NCBI GenBank assembly: GCA_046538735.1
Contig: JBKHII010000075.1
Location: forward strand, 1 to 12,230
Source of the DNA: SLST01 sp046538735
GTDB lineage: Bacteria > Spirochaetota > Spirochaetia > DSM-27196 > SLST01
Length of the DNA: 12,230 nt
Reading direction: 5' to 3'
In this document: positions 1 through 6,408 of the stretch, one piece after another
Layout of the letters: every line of letters begins with the position of its first letter
How positions within the stretch are numbered: the first letter of the stretch is position 1
The notes under the pieces: generated by a model
Seen by the model: only the letters and a program-made list of their open reading frames with translations
What the model was told of the DNA's origin: nothing
Database searches by the model: none
Translations under genes and position numbers: made by a program

Positions 1-87
1 CGGCGAGACCGGCCGCTGTCCGGCGCGCACTACTACACCGTGGTGGCGTTGACGCTCGCCAACGCCGGACTCGCCGTGTTCTGGTGA
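1..87 (+). CDS. 3' end of an unidentified membrane protein gene (partial)
   Basis: Frame 1 is open from the window edge to a TGA at 85-87 and gives 28 residues. These end in a hydrophobic stretch (TVVALTLANAGLAVFW) that looks like a C-terminal membrane helix. Codon use is GC-rich like the neighbouring genes, and a strong hairpin follows 12 bases after the stop, as expected at the end of a gene. Too little is present to assign a family, and the true length and start lie outside the window. Confidence 0.5.
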   Translation, partial: RRDRPLSGAHYYTVVALTLANAGLAVFW

Positions 88-99
88 GCCGCGGTGGAG

Positions 100-131
100 C
101 GGCTGCGGCGGGAGGAACCGCGTCGCAGCCG
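100..131 (+). terminator. Hairpin after the upstream gene, no U tract
   Basis: Bases 100-110 pair with 121-131 in an 11-bp stem with one G-U pair. Two further G-C pairs are possible inside the loop if base 120 is bulged. There is no run of T after the stem; instead the -35 hexamer of the thi promoter begins at 134. It probably marks the end of the upstream transcript, as a U-less intrinsic terminator or a 3'-end-protecting stem, but the termination role is inferred. Confidence 0.5.
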
Positions 132-133
132 GC

Positions 134-163
134 TTGACCCCACGCCGCGCGCCTCAGTACCCT
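134..163 (+). promoter_or_regulatory. Candidate sigma-70 promoter of the thi riboswitch operon
   Basis: TTGACC at 134-139 is a good -35 hexamer. TACCCT at 158-163, 18 bases later, is a weak -10 with the key T, A and final T. Initiation near 168-171 would start the RNA at the base of the TPP aptamer, which supports the placement. The same nonamer GCTTGACCC forms the -35 region of the promoter at 9279. Confidence 0.45.
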
Positions 164-166
164 TCC

Positions 167-250
167 TGCATCGGGGTGCTTTTCCTTGCGAAAGGCTGAG
201 ATTACACCCGCAGACCTGATCCGGGTAATGCCGGCGGAGGGAAGCTTGTA
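167..250 (+). promoter_or_regulatory. TPP (THI-box) riboswitch aptamer
   Basis: All conserved parts of the TPP aptamer are visible in order. GGGTG (174-178) pairs with CACCC (205-209) as P2. A short P3 is formed by CCTT (184-187) and AAGG (192-195). The CTGAGA box lies at 196-201. ACCTGAT (214-220) leads into the CCGG/CCGG stem (221-224 with 231-234) around GTAATG, followed by GGAGGGAA (236-243). The closing P1 stem is probably TGCA (167-170) with TGTA (247-250), including one G-U pair. This RNA binds thiamine pyrophosphate. It sits directly upstream of thiB, so it should lower importer expression when TPP is plentiful. Confidence 0.95.
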
Positions 251-281
251 CGATCCTTTCCTGACATACTTGTCTTGGTCG

Positions 282-308
282 ACCACCCCGAAATCCATTG
301 GGGAGGGT
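282..308 (+). promoter_or_regulatory. Ribosome-binding-site sequestor hairpin of the TPP riboswitch
   Basis: ACC (282-284) can pair with GGT (306-308), and CCCC (286-289) with GGGG (300-303), around a 10-base loop. This buries the Shine-Dalgarno sequence GGGAGGG (301-307) of thiB, which lies 6 bases before ATG 314. Bases 284-291 (CACCCCGA) are also the exact complement of 171-178 (TCGGGGTG) inside the aptamer. The two pairings exclude each other, which suggests a translational OFF switch. The pairings are read from the sequence; the mechanism is inferred. Confidence 0.6.
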
Positions 309-313
309 ACTCC

Positions 314-1414
314 ATGAAGAGTCTTTCTCGTTTCTTCTCTCGAGCGTCGTCGATCGCGCGCGTGGGCGCCGTCGCGATGGTCGCGATCCTGGCGATAGCG
401 AGCTGCGGCGGCGACGCCGCGGACGGACGGACGGGCGCCGACGACGCGGGGTCGCGCGCCGAATCGGTCGCGACCGAGGCGACCGGCGAGCTGGTCGTCT
501 ACAGCTACGACGCGTTTCCCGAGGCGTTGGAGACGCTGGTCGTTGATCACTTCCGGAGCGAGTTCAGCGTTGCCGCGTCGGTCGAGCGCTTCCAGGACAC
601 CGGCGATCTCTACAATCAGACGTGGCTCGAACGCGACGACCCGCAGGGCGATGTCGTTATCGGGCTCGACACGACGTACGTGGGTCGCGCCCTGGAGGCG
701 GAGCTGTTCCAGGCGTACGAGCCGGCGGGAGCCGAGCGACTCCGGTCGAGCGTTCTGGTCGATTCCGAGTTCCGGCTCACGCCGTTCGACTGGGGCCACA
801 TCGTGCTCAACTACGACAGCGAGGCGCTTGCGAATCCACCGTCGACCTGGGACGATCTGCTCGATCCCAGCCTTCGCGAATCGATCATCCTCATGAATCC
901 GGCGACGTCGTCTCCGGGCAGGAACTTCCTTCTCATGACGATCGCGGTTCACGGCGAGGACGGGTACCTCGAGTTCTGGGAACGGCTGAAGCCGAACGTG
1001 CTCACGATCACATCCGGCTGGTCGGAAGGGTACGGCCTGTACACCGAGGGTGAGGCTCCGATCGTTCTCAGCTACGAGACGAGTCCCGCGTACCACATCG
1101 CCTACGAGGATACCGATCGGTATCGGAATCTCATCATCAACGAGGCGGGCTACGCCCAGATCGAGGTTGCCGGGATCACGAACGGGGCACCGAACCTCGT
1201 GAACGCGCGCAGACTGATGGACTTCCTGCTCACGGACGCGGTGCAGAGCGAGATCCCGCTCAGTCAGTTCATGTACCCCGCGGTGGACGGGGTGACGCTC
1301 CCGGAGGCGTTCGAGCAGGTGGAGCGGGCGGACGAAACGCTCTATCTCCCGGTCGACCGAGTGGACGCCTCCTTTGAGCAATGGCTTGCCGATTGGCAAG
1401 AAGTGATGCAGTGA
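314..1414 (+). CDS. thiB: Thiamine ABC transporter substrate-binding lipoprotein ThiB
   Basis: The 366-residue protein captures thiamine and its phosphates outside the inner membrane and hands them to ThiPQ. A signal peptide ends in lipobox IASC with Cys31, so it should be a membrane-anchored lipoprotein, unlike the soluble periplasmic Escherichia coli ThiB. The mature part follows ThiB throughout: LVVYSYDAF near the start, a DVVIGLD segment, NPATSSPG, GWSEGYG around Trp236, SYETSPAYH, and MYPAVDGVTLP. The aromatic residues that stack on thiamine in the family appear kept in GWSEGYG and SYETSPAYH. The Trp I recall just before MYP in E. coli is Phe here. ATG 314 is chosen because GGGAGGG lies 6 bases upstream; an in-frame TTG at 275 lacks this and would put 13 residues before the signal peptide. 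The stop overlaps the thiP start. Confidence 0.95.
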   Translation: MKSLSRFFSRASSIARVGAVAMVAILAIASCGGDAADGRTGADDAGSRAESVATEATGELVVYSYDAFPEALETLVVDHFRSEFSVAASVERFQDTGDLYNQTWLERDDPQGDVVIGLDTTYVGRALEAELFQAYEPAGAERLRSSVLVDSEFRLTPFDWGHIVLNYDSEALANPPSTWDDLLDPSLRESIILMNPATSSPGRNFLLMTIAVHGEDGYLEFWERLKPNVLTITSGWSEGYGLYTEGEAPIVLSYETSPAYHIAYEDTDRYRNLIINEAGYAQIEVAGITNGAPNLVNARRLMDFLLTDAVQSEIPLSQFMYPAVDGVTLPEAFEQVERADETLYLPVDRVDASFEQWLADWQEVMQ

Positions 1415-3036
1415 GCAAGAGACTCCTCTACGCGGGCGTCCTGCTCTTCTTCGTGCTCTTTTTCTTCGTGCCCATCGGGAGCGTCTTCGTGGAGGCGCTC
1501 CGGGGCACGACGTTCCGCGCCGCGGCCTCAAAGGTGGGCGAGGTGCTTACCTCCTCGCGGACGGCCGGCATCGTGGGATTCACGATCGGCCAGGCACTGC
1601 TTTCCGCGCTGCTCGGGACGCTCGTCGCGCTGCCGGTCGCGTACGCCGTTTCCCACTTCGATTTCCCCGGGAAGCGGCTCATCTACTCGCTCTCGCTCAT
1701 TCCGTTCGTCCTGCCGAGCATCATCGTCGTGGTCTGCATGATCAGCTTCTACGGGAAGAGCGGGCTGCTCAACACGATCCTCGGCACCGATCACAACCTC
1801 GTCTACAACTTCCGCGGCATCGTGCTCGCGCACATCTTCTACGACTTCTCGCTCGCGATCCGAGTGATCGCGACCGCGTGGCGATCACTCGACAAGCGGT
1901 ACCGCGAGGCCACCGAGAGCCTGGGCGAGAACCGGGTCGGCCACTTCTTCCGCGTGACCGTCCCGCTGCTCGCCCCGGCGGTGCTCAGCGGATTCCTCCT
2001 CATCTTCATCTACACCTTCCTGAGCTTCGGCATCGTGCTCGTGTTCGGCGGCGTCCGGTTCGCGACGCTCGAGGTCGCGATCTACGAGGAGATGTTCGTG
2101 GACCTCGACCTGATCTCGGCGGCCACGTACTCGCTCGTGCAGCTCGCGCTTTCGATCGGGTTCATTGCGCTGAGCACGCGCCTCATCAACGCGACGCGGG
2201 TGGCTCGCGTGGGCACCGAGGCCACGCTTCCGGAGCTGCGGCACGCGAGGCCGCACACGCGCGCGATCCTGACCGCGTACCTGTTCTTCGTCGCGGTGTT
2301 CGTGCTCGGCCCGATCCTCACGATGATCGGCCGCGCCTTCTCCACGGCGAACGCGGCGTTCTCACTCGAGAACTTCCGCGAGCTGCTCGTTCCCGGGGCG
2401 GCCGACCGCAACGTGGAAGGCATCCTCAGGAGCAGCGTCGTGGGCGTGATTCTGCGAAGCGTCGCGATTGCCGCGGCGAGCGGCACGCTCACCTTCTCCG
2501 TCGCCGCCGCGCTCGCGCTCTCGCTGCGCGGCACGCGAAGCGCGGGTTTCGAGAGCTTCCTGCAGCTGCCGATCGGGGTGTCGCTCGTTACCGTGAGCCT
2601 GGGCCTCCGATTCGTCTGGGACGGCATCATTCCGCCGGTCGCGCTCATCGTGGCGGGGCAGTTCTTCATCGCCTTCCCGCTCGTCTTCCGGATCGTTCGA
2701 ACCGGCGTGGACGAGCTCGGTCCGGGGCCTGGGCGCGCGGCGGAGATCCTCGGCGCGGGCAGGTGGCGCGTCTTCCGCGACGTTGAGGCGCCGCTTCTCA
2801 AGCGAACCTTCTTCAACGGCTACGCGTACGCGCTCGCGCTTCCCTTCGCCGATCTTACCGTCGTTCTCTCCGCCGGACGCGGCCGCATCGCGACCTTCCC
2901 CGTCGCGATCTACCGGCTCATCGGTTTCCGGAGCTTCGACCTCGCGCTCGCGCTGGCAGTGATCTATATCGCCATCTGCCTCGTCCTCTTCCTGATCATC
3001 GACGCAACATCCCTCCGAGGAGCACGACGCTCATGA
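1411..3036 (+). CDS. thiP: Thiamine ABC transporter permease ThiP (two fused permease halves)
   Basis: This 541-residue inner-membrane protein forms the thiamine channel and is close in length to E. coli ThiP (536, from memory). It consists of two tandem binding-protein-dependent permease halves. Each carries the cytoplasmic EAA loop that docks on the ATPase: EATESLGENRVGHFF near residue 166 and RAAEILGAGRWRVF near residue 443. Many hydrophobic segments flank them, starting with the N-terminal helix LLYAGVLLFFVLFFFVPIG. The start is GTG 1411, whose GTGA overlaps the thiB TGA, so translation is probably coupled. An in-frame ATG at 1381 would run 30 bases into thiB and add a non-membrane extension. 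The protein fits the wider sulfate/iron-type permease family; the riboswitch and ThiB fix the substrate as thiamine-like. Confidence 0.94.
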   Translation: MSKRLLYAGVLLFFVLFFFVPIGSVFVEALRGTTFRAAASKVGEVLTSSRTAGIVGFTIGQALLSALLGTLVALPVAYAVSHFDFPGKRLIYSLSLIPFVLPSIIVVVCMISFYGKSGLLNTILGTDHNLVYNFRGIVLAHIFYDFSLAIRVIATAWRSLDKRYREATESLGENRVGHFFRVTVPLLAPAVLSGFLLIFIYTFLSFGIVLVFGGVRFATLEVAIYEEMFVDLDLISAATYSLVQLALSIGFIALSTRLINATRVARVGTEATLPELRHARPHTRAILTAYLFFVAVFVLGPILTMIGRAFSTANAAFSLENFRELLVPGAADRNVEGILRSSVVGVILRSVAIAAASGTLTFSVAAALALSLRGTRSAGFESFLQLPIGVSLVTVSLGLRFVWDGIIPPVALIVAGQFFIAFPLVFRIVRTGVDELGPGPGRAAEILGAGRWRVFRDVEAPLLKRTFFNGYAYALALPFADLTVVLSAGRGRIATFPVAIYRLIGFRSFDLALALAVIYIAICLVLFLIIDATSLRGARRS

Positions 3037-3974
3037 TACGCCTCGAAACGGTGCAGAAGAGCTACCCCGAGTTCGACATGGAGCTCGACCTGGAGGTCGA
3101 GCCGGGCGAGCTCGTCTCGATCCTCGGTCCGAGCGGCAGCGGCAAGACCACGACGCTCCGGCTGATCGCAGGCTTCGAACGGCCCGACCACGGGCGCATC
3201 CTCATTCACGGCGAAGACGTCACCGCGATGCGGCCGGCCCAGCGCCACGTGGGATACGTGTTTCAGGACTACACGCTCTTCCCGCACATGAACGTCGCGC
3301 AGAACATCGGCTACGGGCTCCGCGTCCGCCGCCGGGACGACGCGGAGACCCACCGGCGGGTGGACGAGCTCCTCGAGCTGATGGAGCTCCCCGGCTACGG
3401 CCCCCGCCGCATCGAGACGCTCTCCGGCGGCGAGCGCCAGCGCGTCGCGATCGCCCGCGCCCTCGCCGTGGACCCCGTCCTGCTCATGCTGGACGAGCCG
3501 TTCAGCTCGATCGACGAAGTGCTCCGTCGCGATCTCCGTCGCGAAGTCGTCCGGCTTCAGAAAGAGCTCGGGATCACCGTGCTCTTCGTCACGCACAGCC
3601 GGCAGGAGGCGCTTTCCATCTCCGATCGCGTCGCCATCCTCCGTAGCGGGCGGCTCGTTCAGCACGGCTCGCCGGTCGAGCTCTACGAGCATCCGGTGGA
3701 CGAGTTCGTCGCCGGCTTCGTTGGGGAGATCAGCTACGTTCAGATCGACGGTCGACGCCACGGCCTGCGGCCGGAGGACGTCCGTCTCGCCCCCGCCGCG
3801 GAGGGCGGTCACACGATCCACGCGACCGTCACGGGCCGGCAGTTCCTCGGGTTTGCCTGGCTCTACGAGCTCGCCACCGAGCACGGCCGGCTCCTCGCCT
3901 ACGACACGCGGCGCCTGAGCGAGGGCACCGGTGTCGTCGCGCACCTGGAGCCACGCGTCGATCCTGCCCCGTAG
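3033..3974 (+). CDS. thiQ: Thiamine ABC transporter ATP-binding protein ThiQ, with C-terminal extension
   Basis: This cytoplasmic ATPase powers uptake through ThiP. All ABC motifs are present: Walker A GPSGSGKT (32-39), Q-loop Gln78 in VFQDY, signature LSGGERQ (130-136), Walker B LLMLDEP with Asp154 and Glu155, and switch His188 in VTHSRQEA. ATG 3033 overlaps the thiP TGA in ATGA, with GAGGAG upstream as ribosome binding site. At 313 residues it is longer than E. coli ThiQ (about 230). The extra part from about residue 235 contains GLRPEDVRL and ATVTGRQFLGFAWLYEL, as in the TOBE-type regulatory domains of CysA/PotA/FbpC-like ATPases. The sequence alone would fit a generic Fe/sulfate/polyamine ATPase; the operon makes thiamine the likely substrate. 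Confidence 0.9.
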   Translation: MIRLETVQKSYPEFDMELDLEVEPGELVSILGPSGSGKTTTLRLIAGFERPDHGRILIHGEDVTAMRPAQRHVGYVFQDYTLFPHMNVAQNIGYGLRVRRRDDAETHRRVDELLELMELPGYGPRRIETLSGGERQRVAIARALAVDPVLLMLDEPFSSIDEVLRRDLRREVVRLQKELGITVLFVTHSRQEALSISDRVAILRSGRLVQHGSPVELYEHPVDEFVAGFVGEISYVQIDGRRHGLRPEDVRLAPAAEGGHTIHATVTGRQFLGFAWLYELATEHGRLLAYDTRRLSEGTGVVAHLEPRVDPAP

Positions 3975-4007
3975 GGACCGGCGGCTCTGTTGAGTCGCGC
4001 GGGTCCC
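3974..4007 (+). terminator. Imperfect hairpin between thiQ and the next gene, overlapping a promoter
   Basis: GGGACC (3974-3979) is the exact reverse complement of GGTCCC (4002-4007). Between them GCGGCTC (3981-3987) can pair with GAGTCGC (3992-3998), with one G-U pair, around loop TGTT. The hairpin starts on the last base of the thiQ stop and includes the -35 hexamer of the next promoter. No T run follows. It may end the thi transcript, but this is only structural inference. Confidence 0.4.
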
Positions 4008-4018
4008 CGCCGTATGCT
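3990..4018 (+). promoter_or_regulatory. Sigma-70 promoter giving a leaderless mRNA for the 4025 gene
   Basis: TTGAGT (3990-3995) and TATGCT (4013-4018) are separated by exactly 17 bases. Initiation six to seven bases after the -10 falls on or next to the A of ATG 4025. No Shine-Dalgarno sequence precedes that ATG. Together these suggest transcription and translation start at nearly the same base. Confidence 0.6.
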
Positions 4019-4024
4019 GTACGC

Positions 4025-5554
4025 ATGAAGCAGATCGACCCGTCGAACGTAGTGCACGAGGACGAAACCGCTCGCGGCGAGCTCGATTTCCGCATTCGCC
4101 GTCGCGATCGATACTCGCTCGAGTTGAAGTTCCGCCACATTCTCGATCCTGATCGGGAGCGCTACCCGCGCACGCGGGCAACCAGGATGCGGCTCGTCTT
4201 CTTCCTGCCGCACTCCTTCAACATTCGTCCGGAGACGATGGATCCGGAGGAGTTCTACGACGACGTGAAGCTCTACGTGCGCTTCAACACGCCCACGCTT
4301 CATATCGACGAGATGCTCGAGCCCGACTCGCCGGAGTCGCCGCTGGCTCGCATCTGCAGGATGCTCGAATCGCCGGGCGAGGTCGCTCAGAAGACGCTGA
4401 AGTACGAGGCACAGTTGCTCGGCGCAGTCACCAAGTCGGCGCTCCGCGATGCGGTGAACGCACGGGTGCGCGATTGCGACCGCGTGGGGCAGGAAGACGT
4501 GAACAGCTTCTGTGCGATGGTGCAACGACTCCACGAAGGCTTTTCGCGCTACCGATGGGCGCTCGATCGCGACGATCTGCCGCGTGATTCGCTTCGTCAC
4601 CTCCTCCTCGTGGACGAAGACCTCTCGCTCACGATCGAGAACTACGTGGTTCGGATGCTCACGAACCCCAAGGTCGAGCGCTCGGGCGCGTCGCTTGAGC
4701 CGCTGCGGCAGGCGCTTCTCGCGCAGCAACGCTACCGCGAGGAACGAGGGTACGCGAGCGTAGTGCGTTCGGGCTCGGACATAACCAAGCGCGAGGAGTA
4801 CATCTACCGGTACAAGATACTCAAGCACTACGTCTCGTCCGTCCTCTTCTTCGAGATCCATCGCGGCAATCAGGCGCGGAGGGTCGAGCACCTGCTCTAT
4901 GCTGTCGCGGCGGGGCTCGCGATGGCGATCGCGACGGGGATCTCGTTCATCGGGCAGATCCGGTTCGGAACGCTCTCGACCACGCTCTTCCTGGTCCTGG
5001 TGGGGGCGTACATGATCAAGGATCGCATCAAGGATGCCTTCCGCGCCGCCTTCCAGCGAACGCTCGGGAAGCTCTTCTACGACCGGCGCACCGCATTCAA
5101 CGATCAGTCCACGCACAAGCTGATGGGGATCGTGAAGGAGCGGTGCATGTTCGTCCGGGAGAATCGACTCGGGGACGAGCTCCTGCGGACCCGCGCACGC
5201 GACGAATTCGAGCTCGCGATCACGAAGACGAACCCGGAGACCGCGCTCGAGTACACCAAGCTGCTCCACGTGAAGGAGCGACGCCTCCACCGCACGCAGC
5301 GGCGGATCACGGGTCTCGCGGACATCAACATCATCGACCTGAAGAATCTGCTGCGCTATCTCGTTCGCCAGCGCGAGCAGGTTCCGGTGGTCACCGGCGA
5401 CTCCGTCGAGCTCGAACCAACGCGCCGGATCTACCATCTCAATCTGCTCGTTTCCGCGGACACCGGGCACGGAGATCGCCGGCACAAGGTCAGGCTCGTC
5501 GTGGACGCCGGCGGCATCCGCAGAATCGAGTACCCCGAGTCCGCCGGCCCCTAG
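4025..5554 (+). CDS. Protein of unknown function with a central transmembrane hairpin
   Basis: I do not recognise this 509-residue protein. The N-terminal ~285 residues are hydrophilic and charged; residues 20-90 look beta-rich (ELDFRIRRRDRYSLELKF, MRLVFFLPHSF, DVKLYVRFNTP) and the remainder mainly helical. Two adjacent hydrophobic segments, about 289-310 and 316-332, form a likely transmembrane hairpin. Basic segments (IKDRIKDAFRAAFQR) follow, then a C-terminal region that looks beta-rich (RRIYHLNLLVSAD, HKVRLVVDAGGIRRIEY). There is no signal peptide, so both large domains probably face the cytoplasm. No nucleotide-binding or catalytic motif is evident. It has its own promoter and no obvious tie to the thi operon. 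Its stop codon shares CTAG with the convergent minus-strand gene. GC-rich codon use across the frame supports real coding. Confidence 0.85.
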   Translation: MKQIDPSNVVHEDETARGELDFRIRRRDRYSLELKFRHILDPDRERYPRTRATRMRLVFFLPHSFNIRPETMDPEEFYDDVKLYVRFNTPTLHIDEMLEPDSPESPLARICRMLESPGEVAQKTLKYEAQLLGAVTKSALRDAVNARVRDCDRVGQEDVNSFCAMVQRLHEGFSRYRWALDRDDLPRDSLRHLLLVDEDLSLTIENYVVRMLTNPKVERSGASLEPLRQALLAQQRYREERGYASVVRSGSDITKREEYIYRYKILKHYVSSVLFFEIHRGNQARRVEHLLYAVAAGLAMAIATGISFIGQIRFGTLSTTLFLVLVGAYMIKDRIKDAFRAAFQRTLGKLFYDRRTAFNDQSTHKLMGIVKERCMFVRENRLGDELLRTRARDEFELAITKTNPETALEYTKLLHVKERRLHRTQRRITGLADINIIDLKNLLRYLVRQREQVPVVTGDSVELEPTRRIYHLNLLVSADTGHGDRRHKVRLVVDAGGIRRIEYPESAGP

Positions 5555-6179
5555 CCGCCTCGTCTCCGGCCGAACGCGAGCTCCGCTCGTCGCGCCCAGA
5601 CCGAGATTGTCGCGAGCGTGATCCGTGGTATCACGATCCAGAACGCGGGGACGCCCAGCGCGACGAAGAGGAGCGTGTCTTCCAGGAGCGAGTGCGAGAG
5701 CGCGATGTGGTGGCCGAGGAGGTCTCCGTGCTCGGTGCTCAGCCTGCCGTCCGCGATCTCCTGCTTCAAGACACCGGCTCCGTAGGCAAGCCCGAGCGTG
5801 TTCGAGACCACCCAGAGGAACGCGCTCTCTTCCGGAAGGCCGAACACCCGCATCAGTGGTCCGAGCCGTTTGCCCAGCCATCGGATCACGCCGAGCTCCT
5901 GGAGGAGACGCTCGCCGGTCATCAGCACGAGCAGGATCGCGGCGATCCGAATCACCAGTGCGAGGCTGTCTCCGGCCCAGTCGCCCACCGCCTCAACGAA
6001 ACGACCTCCGTCCTCTCCTTCCGGGATCGCATCCGAAACCGCCTCGCGTCCGTCCACCGCAGCAGGAGAACGCCGAAAGAGACCGGGAGCATGATCGAGA
6101 GCAGCCATGCGGCCGTCTTGGCTCCGTGGATCGCCCCCTCGATTGCTGCGCGTGCGAAACGGTTGTCCGGCAGTCTCAT
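5551..6179 (-). pseudogene. Frameshifted multi-pass membrane protein, possibly a nucleoside-recognition (Gate) type transporter
   Basis: Two overlapping minus-strand frames together look like one membrane protein. The first, from ATG 6179, gives an amphipathic start and one helix (AAWLLSIMLPVSFGVLLLRWT), then runs into low-hydrophobicity sequence and a stop at 5952. The second frame carries the rest: a helix around LALVIRIAAILLVLM, the segment GPLMRVFGLPEESAFLWVV, GLAYGAGVL, and HSLLEDTLLFVALGVPAFW, ending at TAG 5551. The switch must lie at about 6055-5980. It equals a one-base deletion (or two-base insertion) in the gene's direction. No slippery heptamer was seen. The style of the GLP, GLAYG and HSLLEDT motifs resembles Gate-domain proteins, recalled from memory and unproven. 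Mutation, sequencing error and recoding remain possible. The second frame alone is open from TTG 6189 (212 residues), but its first ~50 residues look non-native. Confidence 0.55.
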
Positions 6180-6189
6180 TCGGAGGCAA

Positions 6190-6219
6190 CTTCTATCACG
6201 CAGGAGGGTGCGGCTGCAA
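6190..6219 (-). promoter_or_regulatory. Weak candidate promoter for the minus-strand membrane protein gene
   Basis: On the minus strand TTGCAG (6219-6214) and TAGAAG (6195-6190) are separated by 18 bases, with ATG 6179 ten bases beyond. The match is poor, and no clear ribosome binding site precedes the ATG, so a near-leaderless start is only a suggestion. Confidence 0.2.
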
Positions 6220-6227
6220 TGGATGGA

Positions 6228-6261
6228 CGTGCCGATCGCGGCGTAAACTCTGTCGGGCACG
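6228..6261. other. Bulged hairpin in the divergent intergenic region
   Basis: CGTGCCGA (6228-6235) can pair with TCGGGCACG (6253-6261) with one bulged G, around a 17-base loop. It ends 4 bases before the -35 hexamer of the EF-G promoter. Because the flanking genes are divergent it cannot be an ordinary terminator for either. In GC-rich DNA a stem of this size may be chance. Confidence 0.3.
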
Positions 6262-6265
6262 GATC

Positions 6266-6294
6266 TTGTCTCCCTATCTGCAAAACGCTATATT
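6266..6294 (+). promoter_or_regulatory. Sigma-70 promoter of the EF-G1 operon
   Basis: TTGTCT (6266-6271) and TATATT (6289-6294) have a 17-base spacer, and the -10 lies in the most AT-rich stretch of the intergenic region. Initiation near 6301 would give a 5' leader of about 107 bases. I see no convincing riboswitch or long stem in that leader. Confidence 0.65.
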
Positions 6295-6408
6295 TGGCGC
6301 CCGCACGATATGGGTGACCCGTGAGGTCAGTAGAGACTCATCGAATCGTAACGATCTCCCACGATAGTGCAGCGTACTCAAGCAGATTCGAACTGGAAGG
6401 ATAGGAGC

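Noticed and set aside
275..313. In-frame TTG 275 as thiB start
   Set aside because: It falls before the sequestor hairpin, has no ribosome binding site and adds residues before a normal signal peptide; ATG 314 has GGGAGGG 6 bases upstream.
1381..1410. In-frame ATG 1381 as thiP start
   Set aside because: It would overlap thiB by 34 bases and add a non-membrane extension; GTG 1411 gives the typical 4-base overlap.
5980..6055. Programmed ribosomal frameshift in the minus-strand membrane gene
   Set aside because: No slippery heptamer or clear downstream stimulatory structure was seen, so mutation or sequence error is preferred.
6367..6408. In-frame GTG 6367 as EF-G start
   Set aside because: No ribosome binding site and no match of the extra residues to EF-G; ATG 6409 follows GGATAGGAG.
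6302..6408. A riboswitch or autoregulatory structure in the EF-G leader
   Set aside because: Only short palindromes such as GGGTGACCC are present; no known aptamer motif or convincing long stem.
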